Positions 36,540 through 49,464 of a DNA stretch of 64,000 nt are shown in pieces (position 1 is the stretch's first letter; the number at the start of each line of letters is the position of its first letter). The stretch lies in contig JAYKKR010000003.1 of NCBI GenBank assembly GCA_036971615.1, forward strand, positions 2,046,001 to 2,110,000. Reading direction: 5' to 3'. A program made the position numbers and the translations under genes. A model generated the notes under the pieces. It saw only the letters and a program-made list of their open reading frames with translations, had not been told where the DNA came from and did not search any database. Source of the stretch: Amyloporia xantha. Taxonomy: Eukaryota > Basidiomycota > Agaricomycetes > Polyporales > Adustoporiaceae.

Positions 36540-38478
36540 CTATGACCCTTTCTCGCTGCCTCCCAAGACTTCATCCTTCGTCTGACCAGGCGATTCATTC
36601 GCATCCTCCTCCTCGACGGCATCGTGTACATCTTCCTGGTTCGCAAGTAGACCTTCTTCTAACGACGTATCTCCTTGAGAGTTCACGACACTGGCATGTC
36701 TTTTGCGTGCGCCAGAACTTTCCTTCGATAGCTATCGGGTACAGCGTTAATATCCACTCTCCAGGGACAAAACGCGTCCGCATCGGCTTACGGCAACGTA
36801 AATAGCAGAGGCCATAATAATGACAGTCCCGATGATGGAGAGGACAGGGGGTGTCGAGTGGAAAAATATCAGGTCGTTCGTTGTAGCGAAAATGATCTAG
36901 CGGAAAGCGATACGTCCAGAGACCGATATGATCAATCTGATGATAATTCACCTACCTGGACGTAAACTGCCATGGTGCCACGGCCTGCAGTTTCTCGTTG
37001 TAGTCCCATCGTCATGAGCATCTAGTTCGATCAGACGTCAAGCGGTATGCCTGCGAGAAGGAATCGCACCTGCCCTCCAAATCCAAGCATGCCGATCGCC
37101 AATAACATAAGAATCCAGTCAATCCTCGTCGGAAGTACAACAACAGGTCGAACGACCAACATTCTGCACGTTGTATCGGTGAGTAGTAGTCAACCAACAC
37201 GGATTGCGAGACTCACGCTATAGTTGAAGACACTACGCATTGCGACGAAAATGCTACGACACTGTGGAGGGGGTGCGCGCGCTTTCCAATGGCGCGGATT
37301 GATGTATCTGTGTGGAAAGTGAATCGGCAAAAACAACGCAATACACTGAACGATTTACAAGCTCCCGTTGCACCGAGCACCCCAACCATGGCAGCTCTAT
37401 TGGAATTATCTGAGTTTATATGAGTCTTCTATAGCGAATCGCCACGCACCCTACCGCACGTAATCTATCGGCTGGAGTAACATTCAGCATTGCCCTCTTA
37501 AAAATGCTCCTGCCATCAAGCGTAATGGGCGAATCGGATATGATGCCGGTCGATGCATTACCGAATATAAAAGTGGGCCGTGCGATGAGCACTACGCCGA
37601 TAAGACTGCAGACTGATCCCAATGCTATAGTCAACAACTCTCCCGTCACAGTGGATTGACCAATGCGTACCGCTAGCCAACGCTTGGCTACGCTTGAAGT
37701 CTTCCTTCAGTACAAGCGCACCGACTATGGCAGTACACATCGGCGCGAGAAATTGTAAGACCGTGGCATCAGACAGGGATAGGTACTGGAGTGAATAATA
37801 AGACCCAAAGAGCCCCAGGAAGCTACGAAGGCATTAGTTTAGTGTATCATTCAATTAATATCAAACACATACCCACACACTCCGCGGAATGCAAGGAGCA
37901 GTCGGATTCCCTTTGGGCCCAAAATAGGGTCGGGTACCTTCATGATAGACCTTGCGGATTTGAGCAGGAGCAGCCTACGATGAATAAGATGGTGTATTAC
38001 ATGTATATCACACAGCAAGTCCATGTAATAGACTAGAAGATCCGTTCAGCCGCTTTTCGTAACTGGCAAAATAGCTGATAGCTCACCATTCGAACACATA
38101 TTAGCTGATATGAATATGTTTAAGCCCGTGACCTATCGTTCTGATGAACAACGCGCTTACCTCAAGTGTGGGTACCGGAGGGTCGACACTGTTGAGCTTC
38201 TTTACGAATAAGCTCATCGTAGAGCCGAATGCTTGCGACGCTGCAATCAAAAGTAGGCCCGTGTTGTTCTGGAATGTTTCCACACATCGCAAGGAGAAGG
38301 ATTTCCACCTAGCGCGCATAGACGACAAGCTGTCCGGATGTGCACCGACTTCCGCTGGTGGTCCTGGTACAGGTGTGTGCTGCACATCGTCCAAGCGAGC
38401 AAGCGGAATGTCGGGACCGAAGTGCGTTCTATCTGGCGTCAGAGCGACATACGGTGTCCGGGATGAAGCAATCGTCAT
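36540..38478 (-). CDS. EamA/DMT-superfamily membrane transporter, copy B
   Basis: Tandem paralog of copy A in the same orientation. Exon 1 starts at 38478 (MTIASSRTPYVALTP) and reaches SLFVKKLNSVDPPVPTLE. Later exons repeat the same pattern: ITWTCCVIYM, YYSLQYLSLSDATVL, FLSPMCTAIVGALVLKEDF, VVLIARPTFIFG, and AIGKRAHPLHSV with FSSQCVVSSTI. The tail around LLANQEDVHDAVEEEDAN ends at 36540. Exon/intron structure and both flanks correspond to copy A, so the duplicated unit is about 2.2 kb and the two units are offset by about 3.1 kb. The substrate is unknown. Frame breaks were not seen, but not all junctions were verified. Confidence 0.8.
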
Positions 38479-40876
38479 AGTACCACCTGGAGACGAGTAT
38501 TTCCTGTCGCTTCACACACCGTAGGTCTCTTCAAAGCAGCCTCAGCTTGGTTAGATGAAAAGATATGACGGCGCGCGAAATTACCTCCAGGTACCAGATA
38601 ACCTGATAGTGTTGTGACTGCACGTGAGTACGCTCTCGTCGACGCTTCATCGGCCGGCCAAAAACAGAGCGTGCGATAAATAAATAATGATGGATCCAAG
38701 ACATGATGCTTTCAGTTTTCAGTTTTCCTTCCTCCGTGTCTGGGAGGTAGGAGCCCATCTTGAGGCGATACTCGAGTCTCTGAGCTCTGCTGTATTCTTG
38801 AGTAGGTCACGTGAATCGCCCGATGAATATTCAATAAATTGTTTCGTGACTTTCCTCCCGAACTATGGCTATTAGTTTGTTTTCCATGGCATCTCTCGGA
38901 TTGGCCTCCACCTTCCCAAGACGATAAGACGGATTACATTAGACTTCAGGCGTGACTTTTATGTCGAAATTACAGTATCCAAGTCTGGCACGGGAATGAC
39001 CGAAGATATTCGTCTCCGACCTCCCAAGCGTGTTGCTGTGCGGGCGTTTGTCTGCAGAAAAATGCGTCGTGAAAATTTCATTCATTCAGTCCTCTGTCCT
39101 TCCCTCCATTTTCTCCTTGCACAAGCATATCCTCGCACTGCGTATGAACGCCATCCTTGTTATTACCGATTTTTTTCTAGGTCCATACAGGCCGAGATGA
39201 CATATTTCATTGTACGTCGATCAAGTACTTATATGGCTCCAAAGTCATCCGCGAGACTATTTTCCGTCTGCTGGTCCTCTGTCCGCCATACGTGAGTGAA
39301 GTGCTTGTTAGCTAATTTCTCAAAGCTCCACAGTAAGTGGCTTCGATATACCGTTGCGTTTGTGCCAATTCCGTGTCGTTGCGATCCTCGATCGCAACAT
39401 TATCCGGTCAGGTGTGTTATCGTAAGAACGAGCTCAAACTAATCTCTTGCATTTGTTCCTATAATCATCTAGAACCTAGACACGTCTGCCAGGCAGATGG
39501 GAACGTCCTCTGGGTTGTCTTGTTATTCACTGCTAATTAATCTCGTCTCGTGCGCCTATATCTGGCCCTCAACTGCGGTAGATTGACTGGCTCGCTGTTC
39601 TACCGACGGACCGCTTCGTGTTCCGGCGGTTCTGCTACTCTTGTCCTCGGCATTGATTACACGCTGAGGTTCTGCCCATCTGCTAAAGTTCTGAAAACGG
39701 TATAGCTCGTCTGTCTACCGCCCTATGCATATAAGGTAGGTTTATCGTGCTTCGTCTCAAGCTTAGTCGCCCTTCACTTCTGCTACGTGTCTGCGCCAAC
39801 TCGCCTGCGCATGCTTTCGCTCGGCGATACCTAGGATCTCGCCATAAGCGCATATCGTTTCTTTGGGGCATGTCCACACGCGTCAATCTCTTACTTTAAC
39901 AACATCCGGCCTTCTGGATCTATTGCCTGTCATCCCTGAACGTTAACGACACTGTCTGATACCGCGCTTGCTTCTGGGCCGTACTGCAGACGCCATCCCT
40001 GATCTCATCCGCTTGAGCGTTTCGCCCTGAGCTGCGAACGGATGTTCTTTCCACCCATTCTCGAAGAAAGCAGGGTCGGGTTGCTCGGGTAAGCACACTG
40101 AGAGTCGACCCTATCCTCATGGCATCACCTCCGTCTAGGAACGGCCATGCATGACGTCTTCCTTCTCACAGTCCGTCATATATGGGCATAACGAAAGCAT
40201 ATATTGCTCTGCCTACAGTACGGTACGTAACTACATGTAATCAGGTAGTAGGTGAAACGACAGGCAAGCAAGAAACATAACAACGGTGAGAGCCGGACAT
40301 GAGAGAATGGATAACGGCTGCACGCCGTCTTTTACAGGTACCCTACACGTGTAGGAGTCAAGCGAGTGCAAGGAGCTAATGGGCGGGTGATGTTACGTAG
40401 GTCGGAGCAAGATGGAATAAGGCACTCGGGTGCACACGACAATGGGAAACGGGGAGGAAAGAGAACAACATGAGAGGTTATGTATATTACGACGCGATAT
40501 TAACAATATGTGGAGCATACCAAGGGACCCAGAAACTAGCGGTAAAACCCTGCAATTACCATATCACCCGTGATATGTGGAGGTGAACTCTGGAGATGAG
40601 GAGAAATGGAGAGTGGAGCAAAGAGGCGACAGTCGGATGCGCTTGACAGCATGACGGAATATTACATATAGAGTTGAAGCATGTACTTTTGAAGGTTGAA
40701 GGCGGGGTGCGAGTCGTCTAGGGGGGTTCAATTACGTGTGTGTATGTATCTCCAGCGATCGATGCCAACCGGCCCTGACGAAATCTATGGATACCAAAAC
40801 GAAGTCGGAATCGTACACCTCGCGAACATCTTCTCAACTGAAACATCGACAAAAAGCTTCCCAAGGCACAAAAAGG
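38479..40876. other. 2.4-kb intergenic region
   Basis: Between the promoter of transporter copy B and the 3' end of the zinc-finger gene. No recognisable gene, RNA or bounded repeat. The longest open stretches are about 100 codons without motifs. The segment around 39500-40100 is pyrimidine-rich. Confidence 0.45.
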
Positions 40877-42845
40877 TCATCGAGACCACGTAGCGGGCAT
40901 CTGCATGGACTGCGGCCGGTTCTGGACATGACCATACTGCTGGTCCTGGTGGACAGAATACGATGGAGGAGCAGCAGAAGCGGACTGATACGATGGGGGG
41001 AGCACCGATGTGACGTAGGTGTTCGTCGTCATCACCTGCGCTCTTGACGTGGCAGGAGTGGCGAGAGGAGAGGATATCATCGAGGTATTCGTCGCGGCCG
41101 TCGTAGCAGTAGAAGGAGTGGAATGTCTCGAGTGAGACTTCGTGTGCTGCAAGCACTCGTGTTGGCCGCTTGCGAGCAGGGCCAAACCGATCGCGCCGTG
41201 ATCACCGGAATGCTGGTAATGATACCCTAGAAGAATAGCGTCAGATCCACGTCGCGACACAGTATCACTAGATCACCGGACTTACTGAGACCATTCATGT
41301 TCTTGTACCGCCTCTGGCATTCGCCGACGCCGCACGCATACGGCTTTAATCTCCGCTCAGCTTCTCGCTCTACTTCACGCAGCTCCGACTCGCTGATGGG
41401 CTCTCCATTGTCCTTCTGGCTGCGCTTGGACTCGAGCAGCGCCTGGAGGTGCTCGAGATCCTTCGGCGGTGCGAAGTTGCAAGAGCCGTGCGTCATGTGG
41501 TACTTGAGGCCGTTCGCCTGCTTGTACGACTTGTTGCAGTTCGGTTTCGGACAACGGAACGGTTTGGAGAGGAGTAGAGAAGTAGCGGGCCGAGACAAAG
41601 TCGTGCTTGCCCGGATAGCGTTCGCCGCTGCACCTGACACTGACGTCGAGGCCGGCGCCACGGCGACATTGCGGAATACAGTTGAGCCCGGGGCTGGCGA
41701 CGCGACACGCGACGACGCAGGGGTGCTGTCGGGCGTGTTGCTAGCACTGTTGTTTAGCAACAGGGCCGGAGGAACACAAGTCGACCGCCCGGCGTAAGGG
41801 TTGTTGGGGTCGGCTATTGCCGAGCCGTCGGGTACCGGCGCGGAAGAGGCGGTAGGCGAGGGAACAGTCCCAGGGAGCAGCGATGAGTAATCGGAATATC
41901 CAGAGTAGGCGTTGAAGGCCTCCTCCGCGCGACTGCTCATCATTGAGCGGGAAGGGGGAAATCCGACAGATAGGGGAGAATGGCCGGAGCGCGACGGAAG
42001 GACAGTCGTAGTGTCGAACGCTGATATGGGAGCGGGATGCGGTGATGAACAAGCTGACGACGGGTGCGACCCTGGATAGAGTGCGGCACTCGGGTAGGCG
42101 GAAAGCGGCGTCGAAATGGGAGTGTCAGGGGGCGAAGGTGCCCCCGACGACGGAGCGCTCGCATGATCCATATCAAGTTCCATGTCGTCAGGATCAAACG
42201 AACCTTGAGAGTAGGAGGGAGCCGTGGGTACACCGTGTATCTCGGGGAAGTATGAGCCCTGCATCGACGAGCCAGCTGTTGTCGAGCTGCCTGCCTGCAT
42301 AGACCCCTGCGGAGCGTACGGGTCCACTACGACGACATGGCACTCTTCGAAGTGGTCGACGAGGGCGTGCAGGTCTGTGAGATTTAACCCGCAACACGTG
42401 TAGTCTCGGCACTTTGCACATCGTCAGCCCAAGGAGAATATCATGATTGTCATGTTGGTACTCACGAGCTCTTCCTGGCGCTCAAACATGCTGAGTGCGT
42501 TTACAATTGACCCTCGATCGCTCTCAATCGATGAGGACATTTTGCCGAATTTGAACTCGTTCGGACTTGATGAAGAAGGTGGTACGCCATTTCAGTTGTT
42601 ATTAATGTTATGCGGAAAGGGGCGAATACTCACTCTAATGGACCTAATAAGACTCCGGGCGAAGCTCCTGTGTAGAAATGGCTCCCAAATGAGCCTGCCC
42701 GCCATGATGCTGGGGAGCCGATGAGGCGACGGGTGTAAGATGCAGGGTTGAACGATCCATTCTGGCCAGTAAAGGAACCTGAAGCCATAGTGAAATCGTC
42801 GTTTTCGTTCGACTGGAACGTGATGGGTTGAGCAGTAGCCGCCAT
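40877..42845 (-). CDS. SFP1: Sfp1-like split C2H2 zinc-finger transcription factor
   Basis: Four exons (42845-42634, 42565-42466, 42411-41286, 41226-40877) join in frame to 595 aa. An N-proximal atypical finger reads CCGLNLTDLHALVDHFEECH. Two C-terminal C2H2 fingers follow: CPKPNCNKSYKQANGLKYH and CGVGECQRRYKNMNGLRYHY. They are separated by ~60 residues rich in Glu/Arg/Lys. The wide gap between the last two fingers and the KxxNGLxYH signature are typical of Sfp1, which in yeast couples TOR signalling to ribosomal-protein and ribosome-biogenesis genes. Regions between are Ser/Pro/Thr-rich and probably disordered, and the C-terminus is Gln/Ser-rich. The finger pair is split by the last intron. 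Ortholog identity is inferred from finger architecture only. Confidence 0.85.
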
Positions 42846-45800
42846 ATTAAAGTCGGATGAGAATGCCAGTGTGTCTTTAGCGATCGTAAAGGATTGATTG
42901 AGCTGTAGACAGGGGAACGATGCTAGTGCCTGCTAGTCAAGTAGAGATCGTCGTCGAAGGCGTCGACTGGAGAGGGGTGAGCGAGCGGAGATGGCTGATG
43001 GAGGCTCGGGTAATATACCACCGCGCCAGCAGGCGCCACATACTCCGGGAACTGATCCCCCTGCTAAATATGCCACAACAGAGCCAAATAGCGGCTACGC
43101 TCGCGAACCCTAACCACGTTCCCACGGAGGTGGCTGTCCAGCGCTATATGATCCTCCCGCCCTGTGCAAGGTCTGGGCAGTCCGTGTCCGCAGCCTGGCG
43201 GTTCCGTCCACAGATGCATTCGGAATACCTCAACCTTGTTCGCGACTGCGTCTCGGCCGTCGATGCGCACAGCAGTGTGCAATGTCCCCGAGCCTCAGAA
43301 CCCACTGTTCAGCCGGCGATTCCGCTTTCCGCGCTAGAACTCGTGCCGTACACGCACACATAGCGAATAGCGAACACGCTTTCCCATCTGTTGCGAGAAC
43401 TCCCATCGCCTTATTGAACCCCGCTGCATGCCTTTGTGCTAGCCGGCAACGCCCCCGTACGCATGTACAGCACTTGCCCACACTGATCAACGTGGTGGGT
43501 GTCTTGCCTGATGCGAATGGAGTTGGATAGGCCTGATAGCGAAGCCATTGTGCCATATCTGGCTCAGCAGTGCCCACACCATTGTTCCGTCAAGTCTGAA
43601 GCGTTCAGTTGAGCGCGCCGGACACAGCTCGGCGTTCCACGTGTATTACACTATGGCGGGCGATCGATGGCAGGCCGATCACACTGGACGTCTGGTGGCG
43701 TTCCTCCGGGTCAGTCGGGATCGATGGCGGGGGCGTCGGGCGTCGGTGGCCACCGACACATGCATGCCGCGTTGCGGAGCGCCACGCCGAGACGTTCAGC
43801 CGCCCGACTCTCTCCAATCCCCATACCATCTATTCAGTCACGTATACTGAATGAGACTTGACTTGAATTGTCACGGTCATAAACTGTTTTGAATTCTACA
43901 TGGCGCTTATCAGATACTGGAGGTTTATGGTCTGTCACGCGCCGTACCGGCGTTTGTCACGTATCACAGGGTGGTACGCTGGCTTTGTTTACTCCACTGT
44001 GACGGCCTGCTAGATCCGCGTTCCAACACTCGTCAACGCCCCGGGATTTCTAGTGGGTGCTGGAATACCGACGCTACACGCATCCCCAGCCGGTCCATCG
44101 TAAGCCCAGGCCAGCTTGCGCAAGCCTTGCTGACTACTTCTCGAGTTGAAGGCGGTGCGTTTGACATGTCCGCCCCTTCCGCCACCCTCCTAATTCATAT
44201 TCGACCGGTAGAACATCGCCCGGGGAGTACCCGGGTGTACATGAAATGGCTCGGTGCTACTCCACCTTCGCCCTGTAGGCCATCAAGGTCTGGTCATTAC
44301 ATGATCTCCTACTCTGAATCGCGGGCGGATCCCTCTCCTTCATCTGACAGCGCTATCCTAAATCGCCGGAGAAGGCTTGACCGCGTGCTTCGAGAAACCG
44401 CGAGCTGCGCAGCTCCATTGCGGTGCATTGTATGTCGTGGACCAATGGTAAGCAGCCTCTCGCAACTCTCGCCGCTTGAACGAGTCAACTGTCACAGTCA
44501 CAAATCCTTTGGGGCTCTGTTCCGAGAAAGGCTTCACCGAGTTTTCGACATGCGATTGATACGCAGGCCTGACTCGAGAGTCAGTGTTCGAAAGTTATGT
44601 CGCCAAAATAACATAGGTACGCATTGACTTGTCAATAAGCGTTTGAAGGCTTTCACGAGCTGGAAACAACTCTGATGTCTTATGCAGTTGTAATTTAAAT
44701 CTAATAGTTCGTGCCAAGAGCCTGCGTTCCCACTCGACCTTACCTCTGTACTTAATTTCTGCAAAAATCACATTCGCTGGTGGGTCAAGCTCCAATGGTT
44801 CGCTCTCTCCATACAGAGACGCCTTGTTAGATTGACAATACTATCGACCGACTGAACCTCAAGCTAGGGTTTGTCACGCATCACACGGCGTCATGTGTCA
44901 CCTGTCACAGCACCCGGTCATGGTGCGGCATACCGCCATTGCTGCGCACCTCGACGACCCGTCGTCTGCTTCTTCGGAGCAAATACATGCGGTATGTCGG
45001 TCTCGAGATGTACCCGCTCATTGAATGCTAACCTCACCAGCATGGTCAGGACCGCGTATTCGAAACGCAGCCCCACTCCCGAACCGAATCCCCGCACAGC
45101 ATGACGCGGCACGAGAATACGCCTGTCTCGTCTTTGACCTCCCCGTGAGGGCTTGCGTGTGCACTTACGCGTCCTTCGCGTCCTTCTTTGGCTCTGTGCC
45201 GTCTGCTGACTGGTGGTGTCCCTTGGATGGTATTCGCGGGGTAACTACCGGTCGATGCTAGCGCGCAGCTCCGTTCCTCGACCGGCGTGACACCACACGA
45301 GTGCGTTGTTCTCGCCTTCACATGAAGGCTTACTTGTGCGCTTTGAGAGCTTCTCAAGAATGATGTGTCGCCTGCTGACTCGTTCTGTCTAACTGCCGTC
45401 ACCTTCTCCCTTAAAATTGGGCGCGCTCGCGCGGTCTCATGACCTCCGTCTTTCGTAGCTTACCAGTGGTCGGCGAGTCACCCGTCTTCAGGCACATTGG
45501 CGGCATGCAATTCATGCCTGGTGTATGGCGTTTACGCGTCCTTCCAACGTATCTCATCTGACCGCGACAGGGCAACGGGATAATCCCCACCCCATTCCCT
45601 CTTCTTTCCAAGCGCCGCTTTGTTTGTCCGCGCGCTCCCGCTGCATCGTCTCCGTCATACAATAGACGGGATTACCCACTCTGTGGCCGCCTCTGCGTCT
45701 AACATAGTGTGCATGTTTGCGTTCCTCATCATCGAATCACCACCGTCTCCGCGGGACGTTGTTTCATGATCTCTTCATGGAGGCCATCATCAGGGGGCCC

Positions 45801-48429
45801 GTCGTACTACATCCGAGACTCGCCCGCAGCTCCAGGAGGGCTGTCTCAACATGAAGTGAAGCTCGGACTACCCCTAAGTCGCAAACAGGTTCCGGCCGCA
45901 TAAACCGTTGCCGCCGCTGGGGCGTCCTCAACCTTGACCCGTTAAGGCGTCCGCCGCTCCCATCTGGTAGGATCCCTTCGCTTCGGATATTCGAGCTACT
46001 GGATCTGTTCATCCGAAGCTTCGACTTCATTGAGCTGCCCTGCGCTGCATTGTCCGGGCCGCATGTACGTCCCATAACATAAGGTTCGGAAGAACCGCGT
46101 GTGACAGCAATTCTGCATGAAGCGTCTCGTCCACCTGAAGGGCGTGGGTTGTTCTCACCACGGTGCCGTCAGCGTTCAGTATGGGCTGATCGTTTGGGTC
46201 CATGTGCACCGCGAGACGCTGACGAGACGCTCCTGAGTGTCTTGGTAAACGTAGATCCTGGGCCAATGGGGGATCTAGCCGAATTTCTCCGCGGCAGTTC
46301 CCACCCTCTTCTAGACTTTCCTTTTTCGGAATACGACGCCTGTTTGTTCGGTATGTTGGCTCTGGAGAGATTCCGTTCTGTTTGTGCTCGATCGATTGGC
46401 ATGCTGAATCTTGACGCTGACGACGGCGGTACGAGGCGAGGAATGATGATCCAGCTTCCTGGTGGTATCGGCCGACGACCCCTGTCGTTAGGTTGCTGTA
46501 CGGTGGACCATGTGGATGATTGCCCTCATGTAGCATGAGTGGCAGGTCGAGGTATTTGGAATTACTACTGAAACTGGCAGCTTGGGCTAGCCTCGGACCA
46601 GGCTTGCAGTCAACAGTAGCGCGGTATGAATGTTGCACTTGCATCGAGTCCGACAGGAGGCTGACTGCATTCAGTTCCTGTTGTGCCTGGACGAGCACCC
46701 ACGTCGCAGGCAGTGCTATTCGGAATAGCTGGGATATTCGTAATACGCCCTCACAAATGCTTCGGCGGGCTGGCAAGGCGCTGGATGCCGCCCAATGCCA
46801 ACGACTGCATTTGGTCGCGGATACGGCTGTAGGGGGAAAGCAATTGAGCCTGTTCGGTGAAGCGCAATATCGGGATATTCAATCTCGTGCGATCGAGCCC
46901 GCAGGCCCTGGCTGATCGAGCATATGGCGTTGTGGAGTCGGCGCCTGGCTTCCGCTCATGGCCTCGGAGCCGAGACATTCATAGTGTCGTTTGTCTCCTG
47001 TGGGCGCAGGGCGGGATGCCATACATACTCAGGCACGGAACAACCTAGATGATTCGAACCAGTGTCTTTGTCGTGTTGCGACGCCCCATTACTGTAACAT
47101 GATGACAGGGCGGGATGCCATCACCCGTAGCGCGGGGCATGTGAATGGAGTGGGAATCAAGAGCCTGCATTCATTTCGACGACTTAACTTCCATTGGCGG
47201 GAGACAACATTGCAAATGTGGCTATACATGCATTGTACTGTTTTTGGCCGGGTTGCAAAGGTGAAATGAATGGAAGCCGCACCCCGCGATGCGTGGTGAT
47301 CCGGATCTGCTGCGAGGCGCCGATCCCAGATTGGAGCACACAGCATATTCGCAGTGTTTGCGCTGCACAGCATGACTGGGCAAGAATCTCACAGCGTCCG
47401 TTGTTCACCGGGGGAATGGCTGCAAAAACTCTAGAGGGATGTTGTCGGTCAGCGGAAGTAGGAGAGTTAGTGTACGGCGCTGCTAGTGCAGCAGATTATT
47501 TCCAGTGGTAGCAGAACTGATATCCCTGCAAGTATTGCCAAAGTAATGGACAATTGCATATTCAGCCTTTGGGAATAACTCAAAACGGCGTGCTTCTGGA
47601 GCTTCAGACGCAGTAATGGACGTTGCTTAGGATTTGTTCCGCCGATATGTCACTTCAAAGCCGTTGAAGAGCAGTCTGGAGGCCACGGGGAGCGCGCGGT
47701 CAAGAGAAGGAAAGGGTTGCCCAACCTCGTCGAGCCGAGAAGAAAATTTGAAACCGTAAGCAAAATCTGACAGCAGCTTCAAATACGCCCCATCTTGTTA
47801 GAAAACGTGGTATCGTATACCTGGTGTGATGGCACAGAGCGATCCTTATTCTTCGAGGTAGTCAACATGGGGAACAGACAGTCGACTCGATCACTGTGGC
47901 TTTCGTATCACTATTTGCCCAAGCCGCCAACGCGTCGGATAAGAGGCTTGGACAAGGCAAAAAAATTGTAAGGCTGTGATGTGGTGATCACCAGACCTTG
48001 AATACCCCGCAATCCCATAAAAACGAGACATGAAGCGGGGAAGTGCTGGTCTATGTACAGCCATAGCTGCGAATTGAAGTGGATGAGCCTGGGCCCCTTT
48101 GCTGCACGCGACCAATTTTTGGAAAATCAGCTGAAGATGCATTTCCCGGTGTACGTAACAAGAAAGGTCTTCGAACGACAGCATGCAATGAACCTCAAGC
48201 GGATCGCAAGGCTGTCCTGCAGAACCAAATACCGGACAACCCAAGTATATGGCTCGGAATTGCCGACCCCATTCTAGTGCTTGCGTCAGCGCCGCAGCAA
48301 CCTAAATTTTTTGATGAGCACTCCACACAAAGCAGACGTGGCCGTAGGAAAGGACCTACATGGGTCACAATCAAGGTACAGAACGACGAGCAACATGGAA
48401 ATGGACGTGCCAAAAACTACCGGCGTGTT
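42846..48429. other. Gene-poor region, about 5.6 kb
   Basis: No gene is supported here. The first kilobase includes the promoter of the Sfp1-like gene. Several long open stretches (43971-44627 plus, 46027-46776 minus) lack recognisable motifs. A 17-bp unit of the form GTTTGTCACGYATCACA occurs at about 43952 and 44869. No transposase, reverse transcriptase or terminal repeats were recognised. It may be an old repeat or transposon graveyard. Confidence 0.45.
46027..46776 (-). other. Unrecognised 249-codon open reading frame
   Basis: The longest uninterrupted frame in the gene-poor region. The composition (Arg/Gln/Leu-rich, with an intelligible end HMDPNDQPILNADGT) could be a real single-exon protein or a transposon fragment. 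The opposite strand is also open over much of it, which argues for chance in GC-rich DNA. No function is proposed. Confidence 0.2.
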
Positions 48430-49464
48430 TCACCGCACAAACAACCGCTTGCTTCTCAGTGGGCGGGCGGCGCCCACTCGCCCTGTTTCCTGCTGGTACA
48501 TCCGATAGGCCTCACGCAGGTGGTCTGGCGAGAGCGGTCCGGTCTCCCCTCGCCGTTCTTGGACGGCTCGCGCTGGGTTAATTTTGCTGAGAACAACCGG
48601 GAGGACTGATCCGATCGGATGAACGAACCTTTTTCGATGACCTCGCCAACAAAAACCTTTGGCAAAACCGGCTACTATCTGGGCTACGGGCTGCGAAACT
48701 TGCTGGCCGAGAGTTTGTTGGATGACCTGCAACCCGGTGAGGAGGGAGAAATCAACAGATTACGGGAACATTACTTTACGGACGGCTTGCTTAGGCAGGG
48801 CGTGTCGTCGGTATGCTTCAAATCGGTCATATTGCGCAGGGCTGAAATTGTCCATGAGGACTCTGAATAAATATCATTTTCCAATTAGATATAAGCGGTG
48901 GACAATGAGCAGACAAGCTGCATACTTAAGATTGTCTTTCGACTGGCTCTGGAAAGACAACTGAGCGGAGTAGTCATCCTCTGCCATCGCAGGCAGCATC
49001 TCATCTTCGCCCTCAACGTCCTCCTCACCAGGCGCCACAGTTCCCGCTGGGCGGGGTAACGTTGAGTCTCCTGCAGTTGCATTGCTTGTGGAAGGAGCAC
49101 CAGGCAGACTGATCACGCCCCCCGTCTCCGAAGTAATTGTAGTAGACTGCTGTGGCTGTGGCTGTGGCTGCTGGTCTGCGGTCGCATCAGTGCTGCTTCC
49201 AGCCACGAAGGAATTGGCATTGGCAATCGTACTCGCAGGTACGTTGTGCCATTGTAGCTCTGTGGGCTGGCTGGAGCCCGGAGCTGGTGATTGCGTAGGT
49301 GGGCGGGGAGAGTTGGTGGCTGACACACTTCCCGCCTTGGGCTTGCGACCACGCTTCGAGCCTGGGCCTCGGGCTCCTGGAGCGGTACCAGCTGGAGTTC
49401 CTGGTATATTAGAGGCGATAAAAGTGCGTTCTGGCGCTGGATATGAGGCGAATGGGGAGGTCAT
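48430..49464 (-). CDS. TAF11: TFIID subunit TAF11, frame broken once
   Basis: Four exons on the minus strand: 49464-48926, 48862-48775, 48726-48629, 48572-48430. The first is disordered, Pro/Ser/Gln-rich with an AT-hook-like KRGRKPK, ending in the conserved DDYSAQLSFQSQSKDNLK. The rest is the TAF11 histone fold: VLMDNFSPAQYDRFEAYRR, IQQTLGQQVSQPVAQIVAG, VFVGEVIEK, GPLSPDHLREAYRMY. TAF11 pairs with TAF13 in TFIID in the nucleus. Exon 3 holds one extra base near 48657: AGFAK is in one frame and VFVGEVIEK in the next. No intron can explain it, and exon lengths total 868 nt, one above 289 codons. Since TAF11 is normally essential, an assembly error is likely. The ATG at 49464 is the first in frame. 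Confidence 0.9.

Noticed and set aside
43971..44627. 218-codon open frame on the plus strand
   Set aside because: No motif, odd composition and no splice continuation; likely chance in GC-rich DNA.
47040..47090. tRNA-like GGTTCGAATC on the minus strand near 47060
   Set aside because: No matching D arm or acceptor stem in the surrounding 100 bases.
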